Origin: Nocardia sp.
GTDB taxonomy: Bacteria; Actinomycetota; Actinomycetes; Mycobacteriales; Mycobacteriaceae
Assembly (NCBI RefSeq): GCF_025465275.1
Contig: NZ_JAODNK010000206.1
Location: forward strand, 1-36,783
Reading direction: 5' to 3'
Length of the DNA stretch: 36,783 nucleotides
Part shown: in pieces, positions 24,977 through 33,057 of the stretch
Layout of the letters: each line of letters starts with the position of its first letter
How positions within the stretch are numbered: the first letter of the stretch is position 1
Notes under the pieces: model-generated
Told to the model about the DNA's origin: nothing
What the model saw: only the letters and a program-made list of their open reading frames with translations
Databases searched by the model: none
Program-made: the position numbers and the translations under genes

Positions 24977-25789
24977 ATGACCGGACTGGTACGTCGCATC
25001 GTCCTGCTGACCCTCGGATGGGAGGACCTCCCCAAATCCATTTCGGTGCACGGCGCTCCGGCGCACGAACGCCTGCGTGAACCCACACCCGGCGTCATGC
25101 TGCAGACCGACGGCGGCTGGGTGCTGCTGGATACCGGATTCAATACCGCCCTGATCCGTGACCCGGCGCTGTATCGGCGGTTCTACCCGAGCGTCGAATA
25201 CATTCCGGTGCTGCCCGGTCCGGGTGAGCCGATCGAAGAATCGTTGCACGACATAGGAATCGATATCGACGACATCCACGCCGTCGCAGTCAGCCATCTG
25301 CACCACGACCACGCCGGCGGCCTGAAGCTGTTCGCGGGCAAGGTGCCGGTGCACGCACAGCGCATCGAGTTGGAGTACGGGCTGTCGAATCATCCTGAGC
25401 CGGAGCATCATGCGATGGCGCGGGTCGATTTCGACGATCCGCGCATCGAATGGCAGCTTGCCGACGGTGAGGCCGAAATCGCACCCGGCATCACCGCGGT
25501 TCCGACCTACGGCCACACGCCCGGGCATCAGAGTTTTGTGGTGGAGCTCGATCCCTCGGTCGGCGGCGGTGGCTTCGTATTCGCCTTCGACGCAGCCGAT
25601 CTCACCGAGAATATCGAGCACGAACTGGCCATCGGCGGTTACGTCGGGGTCAGCCACGAGGAGACGATCGAGCCGATCCGCCGGCTCAAGAAGCTGGCGG
25701 CCGAGAAGGGTTATCCGCTCATTCCCGGTCACGATCCGCACGCCTGGCCGGAGTGGACGCATCACTTCCACGAGCGGTTCCCCGGATGA
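24977..25789 (+). CDS. Metallo-beta-lactamase-fold hydrolase, N-acyl-homoserine-lactonase-like
   Basis: The ATG is 3 bp after the binding-protein stop; the protein has 270 residues. The dinuclear metal site is complete: His107, His109, Asp111 and His112 in SHLHHDHAGG, His180 in YGHTPGHQ, Asp205 in FAFDAAD and His252 in PGHDPHAW. Layout and length fit the AHL-lactonase branch (AiiA/AttM-like), which opens lactone rings, but the fold also hydrolyses other esters and amides. There is no signal peptide, so it acts on something inside the cell, most simply what the co-transcribed ABC importer brings in. Its stop overlaps the next ATG (ATGA). Confidence 0.88.
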   Translation: MTGLVRRIVLLTLGWEDLPKSISVHGAPAHERLREPTPGVMLQTDGGWVLLDTGFNTALIRDPALYRRFYPSVEYIPVLPGPGEPIEESLHDIGIDIDDIHAVAVSHLHHDHAGGLKLFAGKVPVHAQRIELEYGLSNHPEPEHHAMARVDFDDPRIEWQLADGEAEIAPGITAVPTYGHTPGHQSFVVELDPSVGGGGFVFAFDAADLTENIEHELAIGGYVGVSHEETIEPIRRLKKLAAEKGYPLIPGHDPHAWPEWTHHFHERFPG

Positions 25790-26508
25790 CGGCGCAGAAG
25801 GCGGGCACGCCGGTGCGCATGGCGGAGTGCGCGGGACTGTGGCAGCGCACCCTGCTGGTCGATACCGACGGCTCGCAGGACCTGACAACGGATGTGCGCT
25901 GGCTGCAGGGCCTGACCCGCTTCGTCGACTTACGCAGGCCGACACCGAGACCGGACTTCAGCGAGGTGCGCTGCGCCTCGGATCTGACGGATCAGCAGCG
26001 CGGCTGGCTGCATATGCAGGACGGCTTCGCGGGTGAGCTCACCCAGTACGACGATATCTTCCATTGGCAGCGGCACATCGAATTGCAGCCGCCCGGTCCG
26101 CATCCCGACGAAGGACGGATGAGCTACGCGGCAGGGGTACTGGTCGAAATCGGGGTGCACGCCGACTATTTCGAACACTGGACCCGCGACGCACCGGCCC
26201 AGGATTGCTGGGCAATGGATTTGGAGTCAACCGACGGAGCTCGTGCGCTGCTGCTCCGGGTCGAGGATCACTTCGGCTGGGCGCGGCGTGATTCCGAAGG
26301 TGCCGTGGAGCTTTCACTCGGCTCGGTCTCCGGCGGCTGGATCATCGACGATTCCGCCCTGCCGTACCGGGAACAACAGGCGCTCGCGCCGCGCTGGTCC
26401 ACCACCGACGATCGAAACACTCTGCACACCAATGACATCGACGCAAATGGCACTCCCCTGACCTGGGAGTGGCTGGTTCGCTATACGGAAGGAAGCGTGA
26501 CGCTATGA
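25786..26508 (+). CDS. Protein of unknown function, possibly lipocalin/HRI1-like
   Basis: The ATG overlaps the previous stop by 4 bp, giving 240 residues; there is no signal peptide. The sequence has WLQGLTRFVDLRRPTPRPDF, then GFAGELTQYDDIFHWQRHIE and EGRMSYAAGVLVEIGVHADY, followed by strands ending in TWEWLVRYTEG. This alternation of aromatic residues and short strands suggests an antiparallel beta barrel, and by memory the FVDLR...GFAG...W.R.I pattern resembles the lipocalin-like HRI1 family. That assignment is tentative. Being wedged between a lactonase-like hydrolase and an iron oxygenase by ATGA overlaps on both sides, it is probably translationally coupled and works on the same substrate. 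Confidence 0.75.
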   Translation: MTAQKAGTPVRMAECAGLWQRTLLVDTDGSQDLTTDVRWLQGLTRFVDLRRPTPRPDFSEVRCASDLTDQQRGWLHMQDGFAGELTQYDDIFHWQRHIELQPPGPHPDEGRMSYAAGVLVEIGVHADYFEHWTRDAPAQDCWAMDLESTDGARALLLRVEDHFGWARRDSEGAVELSLGSVSGGWIIDDSALPYREQQALAPRWSTTDDRNTLHTNDIDANGTPLTWEWLVRYTEGSVTL

Positions 26509-27539
26509 ATAAGGCCACCTCGTTCACTTCGGTCCCGGTGATCGACGTCAGCGGGCTGCGATCCGAGAATGCGGCAGACCGGTTGGCGGTCGCCAATGAA
26601 ATCGGCAAGGCCGCACGCGAAGTCGGGTTCTTCTACATCAGCGGAACCGGTGTCGATCCCGCACTCTTCGATGGACTGCTGGATGCCACGGAATCGTTCT
26701 TCGCCTTACCGCTACAGGAGAAGATGCGCTCGTATATCGGCCTGTCCCAATGCCATCGCGGCTACGTGCCCACCGGCGAAGAGGGTTTCGAGGAAGGCAC
26801 TCCGGATCTGAAGGAGGCTTTCGACACCGCCCTGGATCTGCCTGCCGACGACCCCGATCACCTGGCCGGGAATCCGATGCTCGGCCCCAATGTCTGGCCA
26901 ACGCTTCCCGGCTTCGCCGATACCGTCACGGCCTACTACCAGGCCGTACTGGATATCGGCAGGCAGTTGCTGTGGGCCTTCGCCGTCACGCTGGGCGAGG
27001 ACCCGGACACCTTCCTGCGCTACGCCACCAAAACCCCGAGCCAGCTCCGCCTCATCCACTACCCCTTCAACCCCGCCAACGAAGACGCCATCGGCATCGG
27101 CGCGCACAGCGATTTCGAATGCTTCACGCTGCTCAAGCCGACCGCCCCCGGTCTGGAAGTTCTCAATGGCGCGGGCGATTGGATCGATGTCCCGCCGCTG
27201 CCCGACACCTTCGTCATCAATATCGGCGACATGCTGGAACTGTGGACCAATGGCGAATTCGTCGCCACCACCCACCGCGTCCGCAAGGTGAAGGAGGAGC
27301 GCTACTCCTTCCCCCTCTTCTTCAATGTCGACTACGACACCGTCGTCCAGCCCCTCCCCCAATTCACCTCCTCCGACCGCCCGCAACGCGCCCCCCTCCG
27401 CGCCGGCGAGCACCTCTTCGCCCAAACCGCCCAACTGTTCCGCTATCTCAGAATCCGCCTGGAAAGCGGTGACCTCGCCCTCCCCGACGGCTCCCTCCCG
27501 GTCGGCTCCTTCGGCCAGGAGGCCCGCCAGCGCGCCTAG
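26505..27539 (+). CDS. Isopenicillin-N-synthase-like Fe(II) (2-oxoglutarate) oxygenase
   Basis: The ATG at 26505 overlaps the previous stop (ATGA) and has GGAAGGAAG upstream; 344 residues. The N-terminal DIOX_N region (VPVIDVSGL, EVGFFYISGTGV) is followed by the double-stranded beta-helix with iron ligands His201 and Asp203 (HSDFECFTLL) and His257 (ATTHRVRK). Arg266-Tyr-Ser268 (ERYSFPLF) is the R-x-S motif that binds 2-oxoglutarate, or the substrate carboxylate in isopenicillin N synthase. The enzyme should hydroxylate, desaturate or cyclise a small molecule using O2. No beta-lactam synthesis genes are near. As last gene of the ABC operon it probably modifies the imported compound. Confidence 0.92.
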   Translation: MNKATSFTSVPVIDVSGLRSENAADRLAVANEIGKAAREVGFFYISGTGVDPALFDGLLDATESFFALPLQEKMRSYIGLSQCHRGYVPTGEEGFEEGTPDLKEAFDTALDLPADDPDHLAGNPMLGPNVWPTLPGFADTVTAYYQAVLDIGRQLLWAFAVTLGEDPDTFLRYATKTPSQLRLIHYPFNPANEDAIGIGAHSDFECFTLLKPTAPGLEVLNGAGDWIDVPPLPDTFVINIGDMLELWTNGEFVATTHRVRKVKEERYSFPLFFNVDYDTVVQPLPQFTSSDRPQRAPLRAGEHLFAQTAQLFRYLRIRLESGDLALPDGSLPVGSFGQEARQRA

Positions 27540-27544
27540 TCGAC

Positions 27545-28510
27545 TCAGGCGGCGAGCTTTCGGAGGTGACGGCGGGCGCGGGCGAGGAGGTGACGGTCGG
27601 GGTCGTTCGCCTGTTCGGTGAGCAGGAAGTCGATGCGATCCTCGACCGCGTCCCGCACCTGATCACGAACCGCGCCCGAGGCCTCGTCGTCGGTTCGGCC
27701 TGCCCAGTGGGCGGTCTCGATCGGCGTACCGAACGCGAAGTAGAGGCGCTCCGGGCGTGTCGAAGCGGCTTTGCGTCCACGCTCGATCGGCGAGGTCTCG
27801 GCCGTCGGGCGTGGGGGTGCGCTCCGCCGCCGAACGGCATCCAGGCGTAACGGTGCGATTTATCCTCCCGCCGTTCGGCATTGAATCGCTCCGGGTCGAA
27901 TGTCATCGGCGCGGTCCAATACTGCGGGTCGAAGTGATTGACCTGAGGATTGATCGCGCCGGTTGTACGCGCCGGGAGATGGTGACCAAGCACCGTGGTG
28001 TCCTTGACTGTCTCCCTGGCCAGCAGGGGAATCCGGGCGACTAGGCGCAACGCCTCCTTGATCACCAGATCGAGTGTCTCCAGCCGATTCGTCGAAGTCC
28101 ATGAGCTTGATGCCGCGCTGAAAGAACTTCTCCATGAAGAACTTCCAGCCGGAGGTCGAGAATGCCTTGTCCTTGTTGGCCAGTGCGAGCTGCGTGGCAT
28201 CCGGGCCGGACAGGAAGACGATCCGGCGACCGAACGCACTGGTCCATGACACCGGGCCGTACCGGGCGTACTGGAGCAGCGCGGCGGCGCGGCCGAAGCG
28301 CATCAACTCGGGCAGATGCCCGATGACGGGTGCGCCGGCATCACCGAGAATCGGCGCGAGGTCACTATCGGAGGGCACCGGCGCGAACTCCCCCACGGCC
28401 CACCGGTGCGCGAGCCACCGCTCGTCCAACCCCTGCGGCAGGGCGATCGCGGTGAGCGGTGGTACCCGCTAACGGATCTCCTCGACGACCGATTCCCACT
28501 TGTCTGCCAT
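27545..28510 (-). pseudogene. Composite pseudogene: cytochrome P450 fragments joined to an acyltransferase tail
   Basis: On the minus strand an ATG at 28510 with GGAGGAATCGCC upstream starts MADKWESVVEEIR, then meets an in-frame TAG at 28471-28469. The same frame continues as a P450 N-terminus (LDERWLAHRWAVGEF, VIGHLPELMRFGRAA, GIKLMDFDE) to about 28095. There the sequence jumps in another frame to the helix-K block (ETLDLVIKEALRLV) and runs to YAWMPFGGGAHP, stopping before the heme-ligand cysteine. About 150-200 residues are missing between. From about 27770 a third frame encodes the last 75 residues of a PlsC-like glycerolipid acyltransferase (RPERLYFAFGTPIETAHWAG) ending with TGA at 27547-27545. 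None can be functional. Confidence 0.82.
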
Positions 28511-28568
28511 GGCGATTCCTCCACATCGAGGGCAGTACGGCTGCAGTTGCCGGAATTGACGCTACTCT

Positions 28569-28600
28569 AAGTACGGAACCGTAGCTACACTTCCGTACTT
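28569..28600. promoter_or_regulatory. 32-bp palindromic operator upstream of FAD monooxygenase
   Basis: AAGTACGGAA (28569-28578) and TTCCGTACTT (28591-28600) form a perfect 10-bp inverted repeat with a 12-bp centre; the left arm also holds a shorter TACGG-AA-CCGTA palindrome (28572-28583). A TACACT -10-like box (28586-28591) on the plus strand and TAGAGT (28569-28564) on the minus strand overlap it. It is the probable site of the TetR regulator encoded at 29851. Confidence 0.65.
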
Positions 28601-28633
28601 AATAGTTTCCGCTGCTCGACATGGAGGTCGCCA

Positions 28634-29848
28634 ATGCCTGATCCAATCGTGGACGCCGAGCCGTGCGTAGTCGTCGGAGCCGGGCCGGTCGGCCTGGTGG
28701 CCGCACTCGCATTGGCACGCAAGGGAATTCGGGTGCTGGTCCTGGAAGCCGAACCGCAGGAACGGGTTCGGCCCGGTAGCCGAGCGATCGCGCTCATGTT
28801 CCCCACGCTGCGGCGACTCGACCAGGTCCTGCCGGGGCTCGGTAAGCAGGTGTCCGCTGCGGCTGTTTCACCGACGGGCTACGACGCGTTCTACGGCGGC
28901 CGCCGAATCTTCAGCCAGCACAATAAGAATCTGACCAAGCTTGCGGCCAGTCTGCCGCAGCGGACGACCGAGCAGATCGTCTACGCCGAATGTCTCGCGC
29001 ACGGAGTCGAATTCCGCTGGGATGCCGCGGTCAAGGGTGTCGACAGCGGCCCGGACGGCCTCACGCTGACACTGGAGTCCGGAGATCGGATCGAGGCGCC
29101 GTATGTGATCGGCGCGGACGGCGCACGGTCGGTGGTGCGCAAGGCAATCGGCGTGAAGATGGACGGTGTCACCGACGAGACGCCGTTCATCATCGTCGAT
29201 GTGGACGAGCATCCGGACGGCTCGACACCGATGGCCGGCTACTTCCACTACGAGAACCCCGAGCTCGGCGGGCGCAATGTCATGCATATGCCGTTCGCGA
29301 CCGGAATGCGGATCGATCTGCAGTGCCTGCCCACCGACGACGTGGACTATCTCGCCAGCCCCGACGGTGTGCGCGAATGGGTTTCGAAGGTCGTCGACCC
29401 CTGGTACGGGCAGCACGTGCAGTGGATCTCCACCTACCGCTTCCATCAGGTCGTCGCCGACTCCTACACCGACGCCCAGCGCCGGGTGCTGCTGGTCGGT
29501 GAGGCCGCGCACCTGTTCGCCCCGTGGGGTGGGCGCGGGCTCAACTCCGGAGTCTTCGACGCCACCGATGCCGCCGAGGCGATTGCGGAAGCATCGGCCA
29601 CCCGTAATCCGGCGCGCCGACGCGAAGTGATCGAGAAATCCGCCGAGGACAGCCGCAATTGGGGCCTGCACAATCGCGATATCTCCTCGAAGGCACTGCG
29701 CATCATGCGCGGGACCGACCTGGTCACCAAGGTGAAACGCCAGGTGGCGTCCCGGCTCGCGCCGATGGTCTGGCCCGCGGGAGCCTGGCTGGCCAATGGA
29801 CCCCTCCAGGTCCCGGTGCCCCGCCCGGGTGCACGGGCCTACTACTAG
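28634..29848 (+). CDS. FAD-dependent aromatic-type monooxygenase
   Basis: The 404-residue protein begins with an FAD-binding Rossmann motif (CVVVGAGPVGLVAALALARK), has the group A hydroxylase DG motif APYVIGADGARSVVRKAIG, and the second FAD motif VLLVGEAAHLFAPWGGRGLNSG (GE instead of the commoner GD). This is the phenol hydroxylase/MhpA-like class, which hydroxylates aromatic rings or related molecules with NAD(P)H and O2. The C-terminal thioredoxin-like domain found in the larger members is absent. The ATG has only a weak GGAGG-like site (ATGGAGGTCGCCA). A palindromic operator lies upstream and a TetR gene follows after 2 bp, so the pair is probably self-regulated. Confidence 0.9.
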   Translation: MPDPIVDAEPCVVVGAGPVGLVAALALARKGIRVLVLEAEPQERVRPGSRAIALMFPTLRRLDQVLPGLGKQVSAAAVSPTGYDAFYGGRRIFSQHNKNLTKLAASLPQRTTEQIVYAECLAHGVEFRWDAAVKGVDSGPDGLTLTLESGDRIEAPYVIGADGARSVVRKAIGVKMDGVTDETPFIIVDVDEHPDGSTPMAGYFHYENPELGGRNVMHMPFATGMRIDLQCLPTDDVDYLASPDGVREWVSKVVDPWYGQHVQWISTYRFHQVVADSYTDAQRRVLLVGEAAHLFAPWGGRGLNSGVFDATDAAEAIAEASATRNPARRREVIEKSAEDSRNWGLHNRDISSKALRIMRGTDLVTKVKRQVASRLAPMVWPAGAWLANGPLQVPVPRPGARAYY

Positions 29849-29850
29849 TC

Positions 29851-30501
29851 ATGACTACCGTGGGTGCGGTGAGCTCACCCACCAAGCGCCCCCGCCAGCC
29901 GCGGATGCTTCTCGAAGTGCGCCGCGAACAGGTCTTGGACGCCGCGCTGCGACTCCTGAACAGGCACGGGTACGGCGCGCTCACCATGGAGGCCGTCTCC
30001 AAGGAGGTCGATCTCGCGAAACCTCGTGTCTACGCGGCATATCCAGGTCTGGAGCCGATGCTGGTCGCGCTGCTCGAACGCGAAGAGCAGCGCGCACTGA
30101 TGACACTCGCCGACGCCATGCCGGTGTTCGAGGACACCGGCAACTTCGACGACATTCTGCTGGATGCGATGACTAATCTGCTGCGGGCCGTCGCCGCGAA
30201 TCCCGAATCGTGGCGCTTGCTCTTCCTGCCCGCCGAGGATGCCCCGGCCCAGGTCCGCAAACGCTTCGACACCGGACGGCGGTTCGCCCTCGAACAACTC
30301 ACCGCTCTCCTGGAGTGGGGTCGTGATCGCCGCCCGGGTCTGGCCGAACTGGACCTGGAACTGACCGCGATCTCACTGCTGGCCATCGGCGAGCAGGCCG
30401 GGCGCATGGTGCTCTCGCAGCCGGATCGATTCACCCCGGAACGCTATCGGGCCTTCGCCCGCGGCCTCCTCGATACGATGTCGGTCCCTTCCGACTCTTG
30501 A
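29851..30501 (+). CDS. TetR-family transcriptional regulator
   Basis: The ATG at 29851, 2 bp after the monooxygenase stop, gives 216 residues. The helix-turn-helix lies at about 22-66 (REQVLDAALRLLNRHGYGAL, AKPRVYAAYPGLEPMLVALL), followed by a helical ligand domain (LLRAVAANPESWRLLFLP, TGRRFALEQLTALLEWGRDR). Co-transcription with a FAD monooxygenase and the 32-bp palindrome upstream suggest a negative feedback loop released by substrate. The divergently placed P450/acyltransferase pseudogene would once have been a second target. Confidence 0.9.
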   Translation: MTTVGAVSSPTKRPRQPRMLLEVRREQVLDAALRLLNRHGYGALTMEAVSKEVDLAKPRVYAAYPGLEPMLVALLEREEQRALMTLADAMPVFEDTGNFDDILLDAMTNLLRAVAANPESWRLLFLPAEDAPAQVRKRFDTGRRFALEQLTALLEWGRDRRPGLAELDLELTAISLLAIGEQAGRMVLSQPDRFTPERYRAFARGLLDTMSVPSDS

Positions 30502-30583
30502 GCGGCCGCCCCCGTCTTTGTAAGCCGGTTGGAACGGCCGCCTGCGATGATATGGGTCTTGTTGCCGAGCAAGGAATATGCCG

Positions 30584-31102
30584 ATGACGAATACCCATAC
30601 GACCGCCGAAAAGGTCGCGATCCGCTGCGTTCAGATAATGGGCGACGGCACCCGCGAGGAATTCGAAGCCCTGGTGCACCCCGATGCCGTCAATCGCGAG
30701 TCCGCTGCCGAACCTCCGGCCGCCCGCGGCGCCGGGCCGGATGCGTTCTTCGCCAGCGCGCAGTGGCTGCGCGCCGCATATACCGAGATGAGCTGGGAGA
30801 TCCACGACGTGGTCTCCGACGGTGATCTCGTCGTGCTGCACACCACGATGCACGGTAAACACGTCGGCACCTTCGTGATCTATGACGCGGACGGCCGACC
30901 CGCACAGGCATTCCCGTCGACCGGAAAGTCCTTCGCCGCCACCCAGACACACTGGTGCCGGATCAGCGACGGCCGGTTGATCGAGCACTGGGCGAACCGG
31001 GACGATCTCGGTCAGGCCACCCAACTCGGCTGGGCCCCACCCTCTCCGGCCTATCTGCTGCGCATGCAGGTCGCGACCCGCCGCGCGCGCCGCGATGGGT
31101 GA
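30584..31102 (+). CDS. SnoaL-like (NTF2-fold) polyketide-cyclase-family protein
   Basis: AAGGAA at 30571-30576 favours the second ATG at 30584 (172 residues) over that at 30578. Sequence features are those of SnoaL-like proteins: ALVHPDAVNRES near the start, DLVVLHTTMHGKHVGTF in the central sheet and the C-terminal DGRLIEHWANRDDLGQATQLG. Members catalyse aldol cyclisation in polyketide pathways, but many are predicted ester cyclases or unknown. No polyketide synthase is nearby, so the role is open. It is followed by convergent genes 44 bp away. Confidence 0.85.
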   Translation: MTNTHTTAEKVAIRCVQIMGDGTREEFEALVHPDAVNRESAAEPPAARGAGPDAFFASAQWLRAAYTEMSWEIHDVVSDGDLVVLHTTMHGKHVGTFVIYDADGRPAQAFPSTGKSFAATQTHWCRISDGRLIEHWANRDDLGQATQLGWAPPSPAYLLRMQVATRRARRDG

Positions 31103-31146
31103 CGGTCCCCCGACCGGCAGCAGCTCACCCGGCTGGTACCTCGAAG

Positions 31147-31905
31147 TCAGCGCGCCGCTTCGTACGTGCTCTTCGGGGTGGGGATCAGTTGGTAGTCGGT
31201 GACGTCGAAGGTGGGGGTGAGTTCCGGATCGTGCCGGGCGCTGTCGGTTCGCACGATGCCGCGCAGTAGCAGCCACTGGTCGTCCGGGATTACCTCCGGC
31301 ATTCCGGCCAGGTGCACAAGCGCGTATTGGGCGTCGGCGACACAGCAGGTGATGACAACTTTGGCGAGGTCGGCATCCGGAGTGCCCGGATGGTCGCGTT
31401 CGAGATCCTTTGGCCGAACAATGAATCCGCTGATGGTCACTTCCCTGCCGTCCAGCGAATGATTGGTGTCCTGCAGCGCCCGCTGCACGAGTTCGACAAC
31501 CGGCACGGTCGGCGCATCACCGGAAGGCAATGGCGGAAACGCGCGTTGTTTTGGCAGCGCCGAGGCCGCATCGCCGGCGATGGCCTGGACCGGTGAGCTG
31601 GTCTGTACGCCGTTCGCGCCGAGTGCGGGTGGGGCGATGAACAGCAGGGCCGCAACCGGAATGAGCAGTAGCCACTGAGCTCGGCCGGTGCCGTGCTCGT
31701 GATCGTCGTGCTCGTCGACTGCGGCGCCGCGGCGGATATCGCGAACGACGGCAACCAGTGCCAGCAGGACGAAGCCGAGGCCGCTCACCAGGAGATACGG
31801 ATGCAGGCTCGGTTTCACATACCGGGCGTAACTGCCGTCGAGCGTGACCCACAGGACCGCGCTGCCGATGAGCAGCAGCACCAGATTCTGCGCTTCTCGT
31901 TTCAT
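31147..31905 (-). CDS. TIGR03943/DUF1980 (YcgQ-type) membrane protein
   Basis: The ATG at 31905 overlaps the upstream permease stop (ATGA) and gives 252 residues, although the frame is open far upstream. Two N-terminal membrane helices (about 8-25, 37-58) and a third at 80-100 are separated by a His/Asp-rich loop (DEHDDHEHGTG). The extracytoplasmic C-terminal domain contains the conserved VVITCCVADAQYALVHL. YcgQ-type proteins are always paired with a YcgR permease; their function is unproven, though a metal link is often suggested and the His/Asp loop would fit it. Confidence 0.85.
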   Translation of the reverse strand: MKREAQNLVLLLIGSAVLWVTLDGSYARYVKPSLHPYLLVSGLGFVLLALVAVVRDIRRGAAVDEHDDHEHGTGRAQWLLLIPVAALLFIAPPALGANGVQTSSPVQAIAGDAASALPKQRAFPPLPSGDAPTVPVVELVQRALQDTNHSLDGREVTISGFIVRPKDLERDHPGTPDADLAKVVITCCVADAQYALVHLAGMPEVIPDDQWLLLRGIVRTDSARHDPELTPTFDVTDYQLIPTPKSTYEAAR

Positions 31906-32906
31906 CGGGCGCCTCCGAGGAATATGTAACCGGCAATGGTGCCACAGACAATGGCCACCCCAAAGGTCAACGGCGCGAATCTGATTGCGAACCCTCGGCC
32001 GAAGCTGCCCGCCTGCATGGCGAAGAGCTTCACATCGACCGCCGGGCCAACCACCAGGAACACCAGTCGCGGGAGCAGTGGCAGGGTCGACATGCTCGAG
32101 GCGACAAACGCGTCGGCCTCCGAGCACAGCGCCAGCACGATCGCCAGCACCGCCATCACCAGGATCGCGATCACCATCTGCCCGGCCAATTGCTGGTACC
32201 AGGCGGGCGGAACCAGCACGTGCAGTGCGGCTGCGGCCACGGCGCCGAGTACCAGAAATGCGCCGGCCTGCAGCAGATCGTGCCGCGCGGCCTCGGTGAA
32301 GACCTCCCAGCGGGTGCGCCCGGCCGCGCAGTGGTCGTGCCCGCGCTCGGGCGGCCGCATCCACTCCGGACGCCCGATGCGCGACCACACCAGGCCCATC
32401 ACAATCGCCGTGGCAAGGGATCCGGTGAACCGCGCGGCCACCATTCCCGGTTCGCCGGGGAATGCCACCGCCGTGGCGACCAGCACCACCGGATTGGTCG
32501 CGGGCGCCGACAGCATGAACGCCAGCGCGACCGACCCCGGCGCGCCCTGATCGGTGAGCCGTCGCGCCACCGGCACCACCCCGCACTCACATCCCGGCAG
32601 CGCCATCCCGGCGAGTCCCGCCACTCCGATGGCCGCAGACTCGTTGCGCGGCAGCACCTTCCGCAGCAGTGCGGGCGAGACGAAAGTCGCGATGGCTCCG
32701 CTGACCACGACCCCGAGCGCCAGGAACGGCACCGCCTGAATGAACACCCCCGCGAAGATCGTGACCGCCGTCTGCAGCCGCGCGGACGTACCCACCGCAT
32801 GCGCCAGCGGCGCCTGCAGGATCAGTCCGACAACGAGCAGCGCCACCAGCGCATAAGTCGAAGACACCTTCGTCCGCACAGCATTCAGAGCATTCGGCGC
32901 GATCAC
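31902..32906 (-). CDS. YcgR/DUF318-type permease (ArsP-like)
   Basis: A GTG start gives 334 residues with eight or more hydrophobic segments. The two signature regions of the DUF318 permeases are present: GMALPGCECGVVPVARRLTD, with its two close cysteines, and ALCSEADAFVASSM in the second half; FMLSAPATNPVVL lies in between. Related ArsP proteins export organoarsenicals, but the YcgR branch paired with YcgQ has no established substrate. The 4-bp overlap with the YcgQ-type gene shows co-expression. No Zur-type box could be seen upstream. Confidence 0.87.
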   Translation of the reverse strand: MIAPNALNAVRTKVSSTYALVALLVVGLILQAPLAHAVGTSARLQTAVTIFAGVFIQAVPFLALGVVVSGAIATFVSPALLRKVLPRNESAAIGVAGLAGMALPGCECGVVPVARRLTDQGAPGSVALAFMLSAPATNPVVLVATAVAFPGEPGMVAARFTGSLATAIVMGLVWSRIGRPEWMRPPERGHDHCAAGRTRWEVFTEAARHDLLQAGAFLVLGAVAAAALHVLVPPAWYQQLAGQMVIAILVMAVLAIVLALCSEADAFVASSMSTLPLLPRLVFLVVGPAVDVKLFAMQAGSFGRGFAIRFAPLTFGVAIVCGTIAGYIFLGGAR

Positions 32907-33057
32907 CCGTACATCCTGTCAGCCGATCCCGCGAACCACGTCCTCGACCGACCGGCCCGCGCGCCCGAATGCGAGATCGGCTGAGGTACAGACAACTTGT
33001 CACGCCACGCCCCACCAGCCGGTGCGTGACTGCGGATCAGACTGTGCCACACCGGCT

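Noticed and set aside
24236..25945. 569-residue minus-strand frame
   Set aside because: It lies opposite the binding-protein and MBL genes, both well supported; the content (many Arg, Val, Asp, His) is a GC-rich shadow.
22338..27539. Beta-lactam biosynthesis cluster suggested by the IPNS-like oxygenase
   Set aside because: No ACV synthetase, acyltransferase or epimerase is present and the oxygenase family is broad.
32907..33057. Zur box upstream of the YcgR-like permease
   Set aside because: No TGAAAATCATTTTCA-like sequence is present.
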